Shown: positions 35,152-47,206, counted from the first letter of the stretch. The stretch: DNA of 64,000 nt from Phytopseudomonas straminea (GCF_900112645.1 NZ_FOMO01000003.1:434001-498000), one strand, 5' to 3'. Notes: a model not told the origin generated them from the sequence alone. Made by a program: numbers and translations.

Positions 35152-36100
35152 GCGGACCTGCCGGGGCGCAGGTTGTTGAGGTGCTCGTGCAACTGCTCGA
35201 CCAGCTCCTGGCCGGTGGACAGCGACAGCAGCGGCACACCTAGCTTGTTGGCCAGGCGCTGCCAGCGGGCGCGGCGTGCCTGGGCCTGGTCGCGGTAGCT
35301 GTGTTGCAGGTTGGCGTCTTCGGTATCCACATCCAGTTGGGCATCGCCCTCACCGAAGCGCAGCAGGCCGGAGGCGGGCAGGGCGTGGTCGAGTGGGTCG
35401 GAAACCGGCAGCAGCAGCAGATCGGTGTGGCGGGCCAGCAGCATCAGTTGCTGCTCGCTGCTGTCGCCCAGGGTGCGCTCGTCGCAGAGGATCACCACCA
35501 GGCTGCCGGGGCGCAGTACTTCCCGGGCACGGCGCAGGGCCAGGCCGAAGCTGTCGCGCACCAGCGGTGTATCGGCGGACAGCGCCTGGTTGGCCCGGGC
35601 CAGGCGGCTGAGCAGCTGCAGCAGGCTCTGCTTGCTGCGTCGCGGTTTTATTTCGTGGTTGTCCTGGCCGCCGAACACCAGCCCGCCGATGCGGTCGTTG
35701 TGGCCCAGGGCAGCCCAGCCGATCAGCCCGGCGGCGCGGGCGGCGAGCACCGACTTGAACATCAACCCGGTGCCGAAGAACAGCTGGCGGCTCTGCTCTA
35801 CGAGTAGGTAGATGGGCCGCTCGCGCTCCTCGTGGAACAGCTTGGTGTGCGGCTCCTGGGTGCGTGCGGTGACGCGCCAGTCGATGGTGCGCACGTCGTC
35901 GCCCGGCTGGTAGACGCGCACCTGATCGAAGTCCACGCCGCGGCCGCGCAGCTTGGAGTGGTGCAGGCCGATCAGCGGGCTGCGCCGGCCGGGCGTGGAG
36001 AACAGCTGCACCTCGCGCACCCGGTGGCGCATGTCGATCAGTTGCTTGAGATCGGTACGGATGCCCGCCTGCAGCTCAGGGTTATCCGCATGCGAAAGCA

Positions 36101-36101
<1 letters not shown>
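35148..36101 (-). CDS. DUF58 domain protein
   Basis: A 317-residue soluble protein with the DUF58 signature YQPGDDVRTIDWRVTART (about residues 67-84) and a VWA-like C-terminal fold. DUF58 proteins are obligate neighbours of MoxR AAA ATPases. The ATG overlaps the MoxR stop by one base and its own stop overlaps DUF4381 by 4 bp. Confidence 0.9.
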
Positions 36102-37060
<959 letters not shown>

Positions 37061-37208
37061 GGGGCTGTCCAGATGCGAATCGCGAGCGACGAACCCCGCT
37101 CGTCAGGGTCGCCCATGATAATCGAAGGCAGGGGCGTAAGCCATGCGGGCCTGCCCGACCTGTGACCGGGTTGCCAGCCGGCCAGCGCTGCGCGTGGCCG
37201 GCACTGCC

Positions 37209-39092
37209 TCAGACGATACGGAACTGGCCGGCACTGTGGTTGAGCGCCTCGACCTGGCGCGACAGGCCCTGGGTGTGTTCGTCCAGGCTCAGGCGCAGGG
37301 TCTTGGTCTTGCCGGTGTGCAGGTTGATGTCCTCGACCTTGGCGGCGATTTCCTCGGTGGTGCAGGAAATCTGCTCGATGGCCACCACCACCTGGCTCAT
37401 CTCGGCGCTCAGGTGCTCCATTGATCCGGTGATGCCGTCGATGGCCTGGGCCACTTCGCCGGAGCTGCGCTCGCCCTGGGTGGCGAGGTTCAGGCCGCTG
37501 GTCATCAGTTGGTCCATCTGCTGGGTCTGCTCGCGCAACTCGTTGACGATCACCGCGATATCGGTGGTGGCCGCCACGGTTTTCTGGGCCAGGGAACGCA
37601 CTTCATCGGCGACCACCGAGAAGCCGCGGCCGGCCTCGCCAGCACGGGCTGCTTCGATGGCGGCGTTGAGTGCCAGCAGGTTGGTCTGGTCGGCCAGCCC
37701 GTTGATCACGTCGATGATGCTGGTGACCTTGGTACTCGACTGGGTGAGGGCGCTGACCTGGGCGTGAGTGTCCTGGATCAGCTGCGAGAGGCGGCGCATG
37801 TTGTCGGCGCTGGCATTGATCACCGAAGCGCCGTCGCGCGCCGACTGGTAGGCTGCTTGGGTGGCGTTGCCGACATCGGTGGTGCGCTGGGCCATTTCAT
37901 TGACCGTGGCGGAGATCTGCTGAGAGGCCGAGGCGGCCTGTTCGGTCTGCATCTCCACCTGGGTGCTGTTTTCCTCGAGGCGACGCATGGCGTCGTTGAG
38001 GTAGTGGTGTAACTGGTTGAGTTCCTTGTTGCCGTCCAGCACCTGGCGAATCACCCCGGCGATGCCCTGGGTCATCTGGTTCGAGGCGCTGCCGAGCTGG
38101 TTGAATTCGTCGCGGTGGTTTGCGCCGACGTCGATCCGCGCAGTCAGGTTGCCCGCCGCGACCTGGGCGAGCAGGCGGTTGACCCGGTCCAGCTGCGCCA
38201 TCAGCAGGCGCGAGGCGCGGCCCAGGGTCAGTAGCATGAAGGCCGAGACCAGCACGAAGGTCAGGCCCATCATCCAGCGTGCGGTGCTGCGCGCCTGCTC
38301 GGCCTGTCGGGTGGCGCCCGTCAGCACGGTGTCCTGCAGGTGCTTGTTCTGCGCCTCAATGCTGGCCTCGATCTGCTGGCCCTGCTGCTGCAGCTGTTTC
38401 TCGCTGGCCACGATCTGCTGGATCAGCGTATCGGCTGCGGTGAAGTTGTCGGTGAAGGCGCTGGCTGCTTTGCCCACCCGGCTTTCTTGCCATTCCAGAT
38501 CGACGATCTGCGCCTGCAATTTGCCCAGTGCCGCACGCACGCCGTCGGCGTATTTGGCATCGAAGGTGGACAGGTAATCACGCTGGTTGCTCAGCGCCTC
38601 GGCAATCGATGCCTGGATCAGGCTGATGCTGACCCGCTCCAGCTCCTTGCCGCTTTCCGCCAGCTTGGCGCGCAGGCCGATAAAGGGCGTCAGGCCCAGT
38701 GCGTGGGACTGCTTGAGCCAGTTCTGCTGCACGGCGATGTCCTGTTGCAAAAGCTCATCCAGGCGCCGGGAGCTGTCGAGCAGGGTGGCATCGTCGAGCA
38801 ATTCTGCGCGCTGTACGTATTGGCGGGATAGATCGCCGAGCGCGGTCAGTGCGGTCTGGAACTCGGCTTCGCCATCGGGGGTGAGCTGGCGGCGTTCGGC
38901 GTTCAGCTTCAGCCACTGATTCATCAGCGTGGCTGAATCGCCTGCGTAGGCGGTGGCGCGTTCGCGGGCCTGCAGGGCGTTGTCGAGGGTCTGGCTGGCC
39001 CAGAACGAAGCCGCCGTCATCAGCGCCAGGCTGGACAGGGTGATAAGGATAAGAAGGCGAAACTTCTGTTTCCAGGAAAGGAACAGTGACAT
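37209..39092 (-). CDS. Methyl-accepting chemotaxis protein
   Basis: A 627-residue transducer: TM1 at about 12-32, a ~240-residue all-helical periplasmic sensor (four-helix or HBM-like, no PAS/Cache pattern), TM2 at about 268-290, a HAMP domain (about 291-345) and a cytoplasmic signalling domain with the conserved tip [21 protein letters not shown] and [10 protein letters not shown]. It signals through CheW/CheA to the flagellar motor or a related pathway. Ligand unknown. No CheB/CheR tail pentapeptide is visible; the C-terminus is QFRIV. Confidence 0.92.
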   Translation of the reverse strand: MSLFLSWKQKFRLLILITLSSLALMTAASFWASQTLDNALQARERATAYAGDSATLMNQWLKLNAERRQLTPDGEAEFQTALTALGDLSRQYVQRAELLDDATLLDSSRRLDELLQQDIAVQQNWLKQSHALGLTPFIGLRAKLAESGKELERVSISLIQASIAEALSNQRDYLSTFDAKYADGVRAALGKLQAQIVDLEWQESRVGKAASAFTDNFTAADTLIQQIVASEKQLQQQGQQIEASIEAQNKHLQDTVLTGATRQAEQARSTARWMMGLTFVLVSAFMLLTLGRASRLLMAQLDRVNRLLAQVAAGNLTARIDVGANHRDEFNQLGSASNQMTQGIAGVIRQVLDGNKELNQLHHYLNDAMRRLEENSTQVEMQTEQAASASQQISATVNEMAQRTTDVGNATQAAYQSARDGASVINASADNMRRLSQLIQDTHAQVSALTQSSTKVTSIIDVINGLADQTNLLALNAAIEAARAGEAGRGFSVVADEVRSLAQKTVAATTDIAVIVNELREQTQQMDQLMTSGLNLATQGERSSGEVAQAIDGITGSMEHLSAEMSQVVVAIEQISCTTEEIAAKVEDINLHTGKTKTLRLSLDEHTQGLSRQVEALNHSAGQFRIV

Positions 39093-39375
39093 GGCGGGTG
39101 TCCAGGTTGGCTTTATTTTTATTGACGCCAGACTTTAGGCGTTGTGCCAGCACAGCGCAAGAGGGTTGTACGATGTCTGCTATGGGGCGGGCAGCGTGAA
39201 CGAAAATGTCGCTGCACCGCAAGCGTGCACTGCCACCGCCTCGTTAAGCTCGTGCGGCGCCTGTGACCGGCGCGTCATTTGTACAACGGGTAGCGTTTGC
39301 AGGTAGCCGGTCTAAGGTTGAACTACGTACGGAAACAACAATCGCACCTACCAAGCCTACAGACGGAGTACAAGC

Positions 39376-42300
39376 ATGGCGTTCTTCACCGCGGCCAGCA
39401 AAGCCGACTTCCAGCATCAACTGCAAGCGGCCCTGGCGCAGCACGTCAGCGAGCAGGACCTGCCACAAGTGGCCCTGTTCGCTGAACAGTTCTTTGGCAT
39501 CATCGCACTCGAAGAACTGACGCAGCGGCGACTGTCCGACCTCGTTGGTTGCACCCTCTCGGCCTGGCGCCTGCTGGCCCAGTTCGACTCGAGCCAGCCG
39601 CAGGTCCGCGTCTTCAACCCCGATTATGAAAAGCACGGCTGGCAGAGCACTCACACCGGCATCGAGGTGCTGCACCCGGACATCCCGTTCCTGGTCGATT
39701 CCGTACGTATCGAACTCAAGCGCCGCGGCTACAGCATTCATACCCTGCAGAACAGCGTGCTCAGCGTGCGCCGCGATGCCCAGGGCGCGCTGCTCGAACT
39801 GCTGCCCAAGGGCAGCACGGGCGAGGGCGTCAGCCTCGAATCGCTGATGTTCCTGGAGATCAACCGCTGCGCCAGCAACGCCGAGATCAAGTCGCTGCAG
39901 AAGACCCTGCTCGAAGTGCTCGAGGAAGTGCGCCTGAGCGTCGCCGACTTCCAGCCGATGAAGGCTAAGGCCCAGGAACTGCTGGGCAAGCTCGGTGACG
40001 GCAGCTTCGGCCACGGCGCCATCGACCCGGCCGAAGTGGAAGAGATCAAAGTGTTTCTTTCCTGGTTGCAGGACAACCACTTCACCTTCCTTGGCTACGA
40101 AGAATTCACCGTTCACGACGCGGCCGACGGCGGGCACCTGCAGTACGACGAAAGCTCCCTATTGGGGCTGTCCAAACGCCTGCGCAGCGGCCTGAGCCAG
40201 GACGAGCTGCACATCGAACCCTACGCGCTGGCCTACCTGCGCGAGCCGACCCTGCTGTCGTTCGCCAAGGCCGCGCAGCCGAGCCGCGTGCATCGCCCGG
40301 CTTACCCTGATTTCGTCTCCATCCGCGAAATCGATGCCTCCGGCAAGGTGGTCAAGGAGTGCCGCTTCCTCGGCATCTACACTTCGACCGCCTACAGCGA
40401 GAGCGTGCGCGAGATTCCCTACATCCGCCGCAAGGTCGCCGAGGTCGAGAAACGCTCCGGCTTCATCTCCCAGGGCCACCTGAGCAAGGAGCTGGTCAAG
40501 GTTCTCGAAGTGCTGCCGCGCGACGACCTGTTCCAGACGCCGGTCGACGAGCTGGCCAGCACGGCGCTGTCGATCGTGCAGATTCAGGAGCGCAACAAGG
40601 TCCGCCTGTTCCTGCGCTTCGACCCCTACGGGCGTTTCGTCTATGCGCTGGCGTATGTGCCGCGCGACATCTATTCCACCGAAACCCGCCTGCGCATCCA
40701 GCAGGTGCTGGTCGATCGCCTGCAGGCCAGCGATTGCGAGTTCTGGACCTACTTCTCCGAATCCGTGCTGGCCCGCGTGCAGTTCATCCTGCGCGTGGAT
40801 CCTAAGAACAAGCTGGACATCGACCCGCAGCAGCTCGAGCGCGAAGTCGTTCAGGCCTGCCGTTCCTGGACCGATGACTACGCCGCCCTGGCCGTGGAGA
40901 ACTTCGGCGAAGCCAAGGGCACCCGCGTGCTCACCGACTTCCCGAAAAGCTTCCCGGCCGGCTACCGCGAGCGCTTCGCGCCGCACTCGGCGGTGGTCGA
41001 CATGCAGCACCTGCGCAGCCTCTCCGAGGAGCGCCCGCTGGTCATGAGCTTCTACCAGCCATTGGTGCCCGGTGAACGTCAGCTGCACTGCAAGCTGTAC
41101 CACGCCGACACGCCGCTGGCGCTGTCCGACGTGCTGCCGGTGCTGGAGAACCTCGGCCTGCGCGTGCTGGGCGAGTTCCCGTATCGCCTGCAGCACCAGA
41201 GCGGTCGCGAGTTCTGGATTCACGACTTCGCTTTCACCTACGCCGAAGGCGTCAATCTCGACATCCAGCAGCTCAACGACACCCTGCAGGACGCCTTCGT
41301 GCACATCGTGCGCGGGGACGCCGAGAACGATTCCTTCAACCGTCTGGTGCTGACCGCCGGCCTGGCCTGGCGTGACGTGGCGCTGCTGCGTGCCTATGCC
41401 CGCTACCTCAAGCAGATTCGTCTGGGCTTCGACCTGGGTTACATCGCCAACACGCTGCTCAACCATGCCGACATCGCCCGCGAGCTGGTGCGCCTGTTCC
41501 GCACGCGCTTCTATCTGGCCCGCAAGCTCAGCGCCAATGACCTTAACGATAAGCAGCAGAAGCTCGAGCAGGCCATTCTCGGCGCTCTGGACAATGTCGC
41601 GGTGCTCAACGAAGACCGCATCCTGCGTCGCTATCTGGACCTGATCAAAGCCACCCTGCGCACCAACTTCTACCAGCCGGACGCCCTGGGCGAGGTGAAG
41701 AGCTACTTCAGCTTCAAGTTCAACCCCAGCGCGATTCCCGAGCTGCCACGCCCGGTGCCGAAGTTCGAGATCTTCGTCTACTCGCCGCGCGTCGAGGGCG
41801 TGCACCTGCGCTTCGGCAACGTGGCCCGTGGTGGCCTGCGCTGGTCGGACCGTGAAGAGGACTTCCGTACCGAAGTGCTCGGCCTGGTCAAGGCCCAGCA
41901 GGTCAAGAACGCGGTGATCGTGCCGGTCGGCGCTAAGGGCGGTTTCGTGCCGCGTCGCCTGCCGCTGGGTGGCAGCCGTGACGAGATTCAGGCCGAGGCC
42001 ATCGCCTGCTATCGCATTTTCATCAGCGGCCTGCTGGACATCACCGACAACCTGAAAGAAGGCGAAGTCGCGCCTCCTGCCAACGTGGTACGCCATGACG
42101 GCGATGATCCTTATCTGGTCGTCGCCGCCGACAAGGGCACCGCCACCTTCTCCGACATCGCCAACGGCATCGCCAACGAATACGGTTTCTGGCTGGGCGA
42201 TGCCTTCGCTTCTGGCGGTTCGGCCGGCTATGACCACAAGGGCATGGGCATCACCGCCAAGGGCGGCTGGGTGTCGGTGCAGCGTCACTTCCGTGAGCGC

Positions 42301-44244
42301 GGCATCGACGTGCAGAAGGACCTGACCACTGTGATCGGCATCGGCGACATGGCCGGTGACGTGTTCGGCAACGGCCTGCTGCTGTCCGAATCGCTGCAAC
42401 TGGTGGCGGCTTTCAACCACCTGCACATCTTCATCGACCCCAACCCGGATGCGGCGCGCAGCTTCGCCGAGCGCAAGCGTCTGTTCGACCTGCCGCGTTC
42501 GAGCTGGTCCGACTACGATGCCTCTCTGATTTCCCAGGGCGGCGGCATCTTCCTGCGCAGCGCCAAGAGCATCGCCATCAGCCCGGAGATGAAGGCACGC
42601 TTCGATATCCAGGCTGACAAGCTGGCGCCGACCGAGCTGCTCAACGCACTGCTCAAGGCACCGGTGGATCTGATCTGGAACGGCGGTATCGGCACCTACG
42701 TCAAGTCCAGCCGCGAAACCCATGCCGACGTCGGCGACAAGGCCAACGACCTGCTGCGCGTCGACGGCCGCGAACTGCGCGCCAAGGTGGTGGGCGAGGG
42801 CGGCAACCTGGGCATGACCCAGCTCGGTCGCGTCGAGTACGGTCTCAATGGCGGTGCCAGCAACACCGACTTCATCGACAACGCCGGTGGTGTGGACTGT
42901 TCCGACCACGAGGTGAACATCAAGATCCTGCTCAACGAGATCGTCACGGCCGGCGACATGACCGGTAAGCAGCGCAACACGCTGCTGGCCGAAATGACCG
43001 AGGACGTGGGTAGTCTGGTGCTCGGCAACAACTACAAGCAGACCCAGGCGCTGTCACTGGCCGAGCGCCGCGCCCGCGAACGTCAGGGTGAATACAAGCG
43101 CCTGATGGCCGCGCTGGAAGCCTCCGGCAAGCTGGATCGTGCTCTTGAGTTCCTGCCTAGCGAGGAGGAACTCAACGAGCGCGCGACCAAGGGCCAGGGC
43201 CTGACCCGTCCCGAGCTGTCGGTGCTGATTTCCTACAGCAAGATCGAGCTGCAGGAAGCGCTGATCAAATCCGATATCGTCGATGACGAGTACCTGTCGC
43301 GGGAGATGGAAACCGCCTTCCCGGCGCGCCTGGCGCAGGAATATGGCGAGGCCATGCGCCGTCACCGCCTCAAGCGCGAGATCGTCAGCACGCAGATCGC
43401 CAACGATCTGGTCAACCACATGGGCATCACCTTCGTGCAGCGCCTGAAGGAGTCCACCGGGGTCGGTTCGGCGCAAGTCGCCGCGGCGTATGTGGTGGTG
43501 CGTGACGTCTTCCACCTGCCGTTCTGGTGGCGCCAGATCGAGGCTCTGGACAACCAGGTGCCGGCCGATCTGCAGTTGACCATGATGGACGAGTTGATGC
43601 GCCTGGGCCGCCGCGCCACGCGCTGGTACCTGCGCAGCCGCCGCAACGATCTGGATGCCGCCCGTGACGTGGCGCACCTCGGTCCGCGGGTCAAGGCACT
43701 GGCCATGCGTCTGGATGAGCTGCTGGAAGGCCCGGCCCGCGACGAGTGGATGGCGCGCTACCAGACCTACGTCGAGGCTGGCGTACCGGAGCTGCTGTCC
43801 CGCGTTGTGGCAGGCACCGGCCATCTGTACACGCTGCTGCCGATCATCGAGTCGGCGGACCTCACCGGCCACGAGCCGACCGAGGTGGCCTCGGCCTACT
43901 TTGCCGTGTCCGATGCCCTGGACCTGTCGTGGTACCTGCAGCAGATCAGCAGTCTGAGCGTGGAAAGCAATTGGCAGGCCCTGGCCCGCGAAGCCTTCCG
44001 CGACGACCTGGACGCACAGCAACGCGCCATTACCGTCTCGGTGTTGCAACTGGCCAACGGGCCGGAGTCGATCGAGGCGCGGGTCGAGCTGTGGATCGAG
44101 CAGAACCGCCGATTGGTCGACCGCTGGAAGGCCATGCTCGCCGAGCTTCACGCGGCAACTGGCAGCGATTACGCCATGTACGCGGTGGCCAACCGCGAGC
44201 TGGGTGACCTGGCGCAAAGCCAGCCGCCGGTGCTGCCAAGCTGA
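39376..44244 (+). CDS. gdhB: NAD-specific glutamate dehydrogenase, large (180-kDa) type
   Basis: A 1,622-residue protein of the large NAD-GDH class described from Streptomyces, Pseudomonas and Psychrobacter. N-terminal ACT-like regulatory segments (about 1-700), then the catalytic domain with the substrate-lysine region VGAKGGFVPRR (about 851-861), GDMAGDVFGNG and the NAD-binding segment, and a helical C-terminal region. It oxidises glutamate to 2-oxoglutarate and ammonium, mainly in catabolism. GGAG stands 7 bp before the ATG; 283 bp of leader without another gene precedes it. A terminator follows. Confidence 0.96.
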   Translation: MAFFTAASKADFQHQLQAALAQHVSEQDLPQVALFAEQFFGIIALEELTQRRLSDLVGCTLSAWRLLAQFDSSQPQVRVFNPDYEKHGWQSTHTGIEVLHPDIPFLVDSVRIELKRRGYSIHTLQNSVLSVRRDAQGALLELLPKGSTGEGVSLESLMFLEINRCASNAEIKSLQKTLLEVLEEVRLSVADFQPMKAKAQELLGKLGDGSFGHGAIDPAEVEEIKVFLSWLQDNHFTFLGYEEFTVHDAADGGHLQYDESSLLGLSKRLRSGLSQDELHIEPYALAYLREPTLLSFAKAAQPSRVHRPAYPDFVSIREIDASGKVVKECRFLGIYTSTAYSESVREIPYIRRKVAEVEKRSGFISQGHLSKELVKVLEVLPRDDLFQTPVDELASTALSIVQIQERNKVRLFLRFDPYGRFVYALAYVPRDIYSTETRLRIQQVLVDRLQASDCEFWTYFSESVLARVQFILRVDPKNKLDIDPQQLEREVVQACRSWTDDYAALAVENFGEAKGTRVLTDFPKSFPAGYRERFAPHSAVVDMQHLRSLSEERPLVMSFYQPLVPGERQLHCKLYHADTPLALSDVLPVLENLGLRVLGEFPYRLQHQSGREFWIHDFAFTYAEGVNLDIQQLNDTLQDAFVHIVRGDAENDSFNRLVLTAGLAWRDVALLRAYARYLKQIRLGFDLGYIANTLLNHADIARELVRLFRTRFYLARKLSANDLNDKQQKLEQAILGALDNVAVLNEDRILRRYLDLIKATLRTNFYQPDALGEVKSYFSFKFNPSAIPELPRPVPKFEIFVYSPRVEGVHLRFGNVARGGLRWSDREEDFRTEVLGLVKAQQVKNAVIVPVGAKGGFVPRRLPLGGSRDEIQAEAIACYRIFISGLLDITDNLKEGEVAPPANVVRHDGDDPYLVVAADKGTATFSDIANGIANEYGFWLGDAFASGGSAGYDHKGMGITAKGGWVSVQRHFRERGIDVQKDLTTVIGIGDMAGDVFGNGLLLSESLQLVAAFNHLHIFIDPNPDAARSFAERKRLFDLPRSSWSDYDASLISQGGGIFLRSAKSIAISPEMKARFDIQADKLAPTELLNALLKAPVDLIWNGGIGTYVKSSRETHADVGDKANDLLRVDGRELRAKVVGEGGNLGMTQLGRVEYGLNGGASNTDFIDNAGGVDCSDHEVNIKILLNEIVTAGDMTGKQRNTLLAEMTEDVGSLVLGNNYKQTQALSLAERRARERQGEYKRLMAALEASGKLDRALEFLPSEEELNERATKGQGLTRPELSVLISYSKIELQEALIKSDIVDDEYLSREMETAFPARLAQEYGEAMRRHRLKREIVSTQIANDLVNHMGITFVQRLKESTGVGSAQVAAAYVVVRDVFHLPFWWRQIEALDNQVPADLQLTMMDELMRLGRRATRWYLRSRRNDLDAARDVAHLGPRVKALAMRLDELLEGPARDEWMARYQTYVEAGVPELLSRVVAGTGHLYTLLPIIESADLTGHEPTEVASAYFAVSDALDLSWYLQQISSLSVESNWQALAREAFRDDLDAQQRAITVSVLQLANGPESIEARVELWIEQNRRLVDRWKAMLAELHAATGSDYAMYAVANRELGDLAQSQPPVLPS

Positions 44245-44264
44245 GCTGAGTAAGCGCTGAAATG

Positions 44265-44295
44265 AAAACGCCCCGACTGGTTCGGGGCGTTTTTC
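44265..44295. terminator. Bidirectional terminator between gdhB and the COG4705-like gene
   Basis: AAAACGCCCCGA (44266-44276 region) pairs with TCGGGGCGTTTTT (44282-44294); the loop is CTGGT. T-runs on both strands serve both convergent genes. Confidence 0.9.
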
Positions 44296-44307
44296 ATTGT
44301 GCGGCGT

Positions 44308-45069
44308 TTATCGCTGTTCGGTACGAATCGCCATGGGCGCAGAGCGCTGCTGCTGCGCCCAGATGGCAAAGCAGACAAGCACAGCCAGGGTTGCGAATAG
44401 CACAGCCGAGGAGCCTACGGTGCCGAGGTCCAGCCCACCCTTTTCGGTGCTCTTGGTCAGTACGTCACCCAAAGTGGCGCCAAACGGCCGCGTCAGCACA
44501 AAGGCGATCCAGAACAGGGCCACTCGCGACAGTTGCGTGCGGTAGTAGGCCACTGCTACCACAGCCAGCAGGCTGCCGATCAGCAGGGCGCCGCCGGCGA
44601 AACCCAGGCCCGAATCATCGGCCAGGTAGTCGCCCAGCGCCGTGCCCAGGGTGTTGGAAAGCAGAATCGCCGCCCAGTAGAACAGCTCGGCACGCCGCGA
44701 AACGATATGTTCGACTGACAGGGATTTCTCGCTAAGGCGCCAGACCAGCAAGACGCTGACCAGCATGGAGACGAGAATCAGCGAGCCGCTGGCGTAGCCG
44801 AGGCCGAGGGTGCGGTCCATGAAGTCCGACATGGTGGTGCCGGCCGTGCTGGTCATCAGGATGACGGTCCAGTAGAGCGCTGGTGTGTAACGGCGGCTGC
44901 TCAGCTGGCCGAGCAGGGAGAGGATGAACAGGCTGATGAGCAGCAGGGAGCTCAGCGCATAGCCAATGTTGAGCGTCATGGACAGCAGGTCGCCTGCCGT
45001 CTCGCCAAGGGTCGTGGCGCAAATCTTCATGACCCAGAATGCCAGGGTGATCTGTGGGAGCTTGTTCAT
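44308..45069 (-). CDS. Membrane protein with four internal repeats (COG4705-like)
   Basis: A 253-residue inner-membrane protein of about eight helices. The start at 45069 (MNKLPQ) was chosen over one 11 codons upstream because GAGG lies at the right distance. Four repeats share the pattern W-x(n)-[TS]-x-G-x(2)-[GM]-D...G-x-G-x-A-x-G-[SA]-L: WVMKICATTLGETAGD, WTVILMTSTAGTTMSD, WAAILLSNTLGTALGD and WIAFVLTRPFGATLGD. Each repeat gives a helix pair, so the protein arose by two duplications. Reminiscent of transporters with pseudo-symmetry; no substrate is known. Confidence 0.82.
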   Translation of the reverse strand: MNKLPQITLAFWVMKICATTLGETAGDLLSMTLNIGYALSSLLLISLFILSLLGQLSSRRYTPALYWTVILMTSTAGTTMSDFMDRTLGLGYASGSLILVSMLVSVLLVWRLSEKSLSVEHIVSRRAELFYWAAILLSNTLGTALGDYLADDSGLGFAGGALLIGSLLAVVAVAYYRTQLSRVALFWIAFVLTRPFGATLGDVLTKSTEKGGLDLGTVGSSAVLFATLAVLVCFAIWAQQQRSAPMAIRTEQR

Positions 45070-45235
45070 AGCGGCCTCGCTCGGTCCGAGGGATTCGGAC
45101 ATGGGGCCACTGTGCTGGGGGCTAAGTCATGCGCGTGTCAAAAAACAATAAAAATTGCGTGAAGTGCTAGGTCGCCGGATATTCCCGGCGACCATCCTGA
45201 TCTGTAGTGGCCGTACTGACAGCGTGGGGCTGATC

Positions 45236-46258
45236 TCAATTGCCTTTTGAGGAGCTCGGCTTGCTGGAGATGGACAAGCCTTTGATCAGCGCCTGGTGAA
45301 AACGCTCTGGCTCTTGAATTTGCGGTGAGTGGCCAAGATCCGGGAAGGTCACCAGGGTCGCATCTGGAATGCGCTTGGCGGTGGCCGGACCCAGAGCCTT
45401 GTAATCTCCCAGTTTGCTGCGCATCGCTTCGGGTGCGGCGTCCTTGCCGATGGCAGTATTGTCCTGCTCACCGATCAGCAGCAGTGTGGGCATTTTTAGC
45501 TCGGAAAGTTCGTAGACCACGGGCTGGGTGTAGACCATGTCGTAGGTCAGCGCCGAGTTCCAGGCGACGATTTCCTTGCCGTCGCCATTGAACATGCCTG
45601 CCTGCATGTCGACCCAGCGATCGAACTCGGGCCGCCACTGGCCGGCGTAGTAGGTGCTCTTCTGGTAGTTGCGGCTGGCCTCGGCAGTAGTTTTCAGCTC
45701 GCGCTGGTACCACTGATCGACGCTCAGGTAGGGCACGCCGAGGGTTTTCCAATCTTCCAGGCCGATCGGATTGACCATCACCAGTTGCTCGACCTGATCG
45801 GGGTAGAGCAGGGCGTAGCGGGTGGCCAGCATGCCGCCCATGGAGTGGCCCATGACGGTCACCTTGTCGACGCCAATCTGTTCGAGCAGCGCGTGGGTAT
45901 TACTGGCCAGTTGCTGGAAGCTGTACTGGTAATGCGCTGGCTTGCTGGATTTACAGAAACCGACCTGATCCGCCGCTACCACGCGGTAACCGGCATCGCT
46001 CAGCGCCTTGATGCTGCCTTCCCAGGTTGCGGCGCAGAAGTTCTTGCCGTGCATCAGCAGCACCGTGCGGCCATTGGCCTTCTCGGGCTGCACGTCCATG
46101 TAGGCCATCTGCAACGAGACGCCTTGCGACCCGAACTTGAAGCGTTTGACTTCATGGGGGTAGTCGAAACCCTGCAGCTCGGCGCCATAGCGCAGTGTTT
46201 CAGCAGCAAGGGCAGGCAGGCTTCCGGCGATGAGCAAAGACGCGAGGGCAATGCGCAT
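45236..46258 (-). CDS. Secreted alpha/beta hydrolase
   Basis: A 340-residue hydrolase with a signal peptide (1-19, SLPALAA before ETLRYG). The nucleophile elbow is GHSMG (S139), the acid is likely the D of LIGEQDNT and the base the H of DLGHSPQIQEPE. Similar periplasmic hydrolases act on esters or as haloperoxidase-like enzymes; substrate not evident. Monocistronic. Confidence 0.9.
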   Translation of the reverse strand: MRIALASLLIAGSLPALAAETLRYGAELQGFDYPHEVKRFKFGSQGVSLQMAYMDVQPEKANGRTVLLMHGKNFCAATWEGSIKALSDAGYRVVAADQVGFCKSSKPAHYQYSFQQLASNTHALLEQIGVDKVTVMGHSMGGMLATRYALLYPDQVEQLVMVNPIGLEDWKTLGVPYLSVDQWYQRELKTTAEASRNYQKSTYYAGQWRPEFDRWVDMQAGMFNGDGKEIVAWNSALTYDMVYTQPVVYELSELKMPTLLLIGEQDNTAIGKDAAPEAMRSKLGDYKALGPATAKRIPDATLVTFPDLGHSPQIQEPERFHQALIKGLSISSKPSSSKGN

Positions 46259-46342
46259 GGTGATGCTCCAAACAGAGAGGGAGCAAAGACTGACCTGCCA
46301 TTGCCGTACACATCCCGCGCGAGAAGTTACAAAACCTGTCGA

Positions 46343-47206
46343 TCAGCTCAGCTCGCGCACGTACTGCAGCATGTCCGGTGCGCCGGCCTGCAGCAGGCCT
46401 TCGCCCAGTGCGCAGGCTTGCGGTGAGTGCTTGGGCAGCAGCAGGAACTCGGGCGCGCCCGGCGTGCGCAACAGGCTCAGACGTGCGTAGGGCACTTCAT
46501 GCTCCATTAGCAACTGCATGAAGCTGGCGTCGCTCCAGGCCGCGCAGGGCATTGCCAGAGCGTGATAACGCTGCTCCAGATCGCGCAGGCCGTCGGGGCT
46601 GATGCGGTAGTAGGTGATGTGCGCCGGCAGGGTGATTTCCAGGCCGCGCAAGCGCGCATAGGCCACGGCACTGGCAAAGGCCTCCGGGTGCGATTCGCCG
46701 GCCCAGAACAACCGCTCACCGCGCCACTGGGCGTGAAACAGTTCGAGGCTCTGGTGAGGGTACTCGGGCAGTGCCTTGCTCAGGTGCTTGAGAAAATCGC
46801 GATAACTGATGATGCGGATCTGTCGGCAGGCTTCGCTGGCCGCGTAGTCCTCGAGGCTGCCGTAACTGCCGTCGCAGTGCACCAGGCTGTCGACCAGGCG
46901 CAGGTCGAACTGCTCCAGATGGCGGTGTTCGACCTCGATCAGCTGGACCAGCGCGGCGTGGGCTTCGGCCTTGTCTTCCTGCACCGGACCGGACAGCGCG
47001 CTGCGCGGTAGATCTTTGAGGCGCTGCAGGGGAGGGCCACCCAGCCAGCAGATGTTGTCGCCAAAGGTGGGGATTTCGGAGAAGGGCAGTTGCAGCTGAC
47101 TGGCGCGCTCGAAGATGGGCTTGCAGCCGCGGCCAAGCAGGCCGACGCGCTGAGCCAGGGCGGCCAGGCGTGAGGCTAGAGGGCTGGGCTGTTCAGGCAG
47201 GCTCAT
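46343..47206 (-). CDS. Hypothetical protein, DUF6685-like
   Basis: A 287-residue soluble protein with no signal peptide. Features visible: an N-terminal helix, the acidic middle HAALVQLIEVEHRHLEQFDLRLVDSLVHCDGSYGSLEDYA, and a conserved-looking C-terminal half ending DMLQYVRELS. I recall pseudomonad homologues as DUF6685; no catalytic motif can be named. Divergent from the DUF2835 gene. Confidence 0.75.
   Translation of the reverse strand: MSLPEQPSPLASRLAALAQRVGLLGRGCKPIFERASQLQLPFSEIPTFGDNICWLGGPPLQRLKDLPRSALSGPVQEDKAEAHAALVQLIEVEHRHLEQFDLRLVDSLVHCDGSYGSLEDYAASEACRQIRIISYRDFLKHLSKALPEYPHQSLELFHAQWRGERLFWAGESHPEAFASAVAYARLRGLEITLPAHITYYRISPDGLRDLEQRYHALAMPCAAWSDASFMQLLMEHEVPYARLSLLRTPGAPEFLLLPKHSPQACALGEGLLQAGAPDMLQYVRELS

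Noticed and set aside
40159..42909. Open frame of over 900 codons opposite gdhB
   Set aside because: Same reason: mirrored codon bias of a well-defined gene on the other strand.
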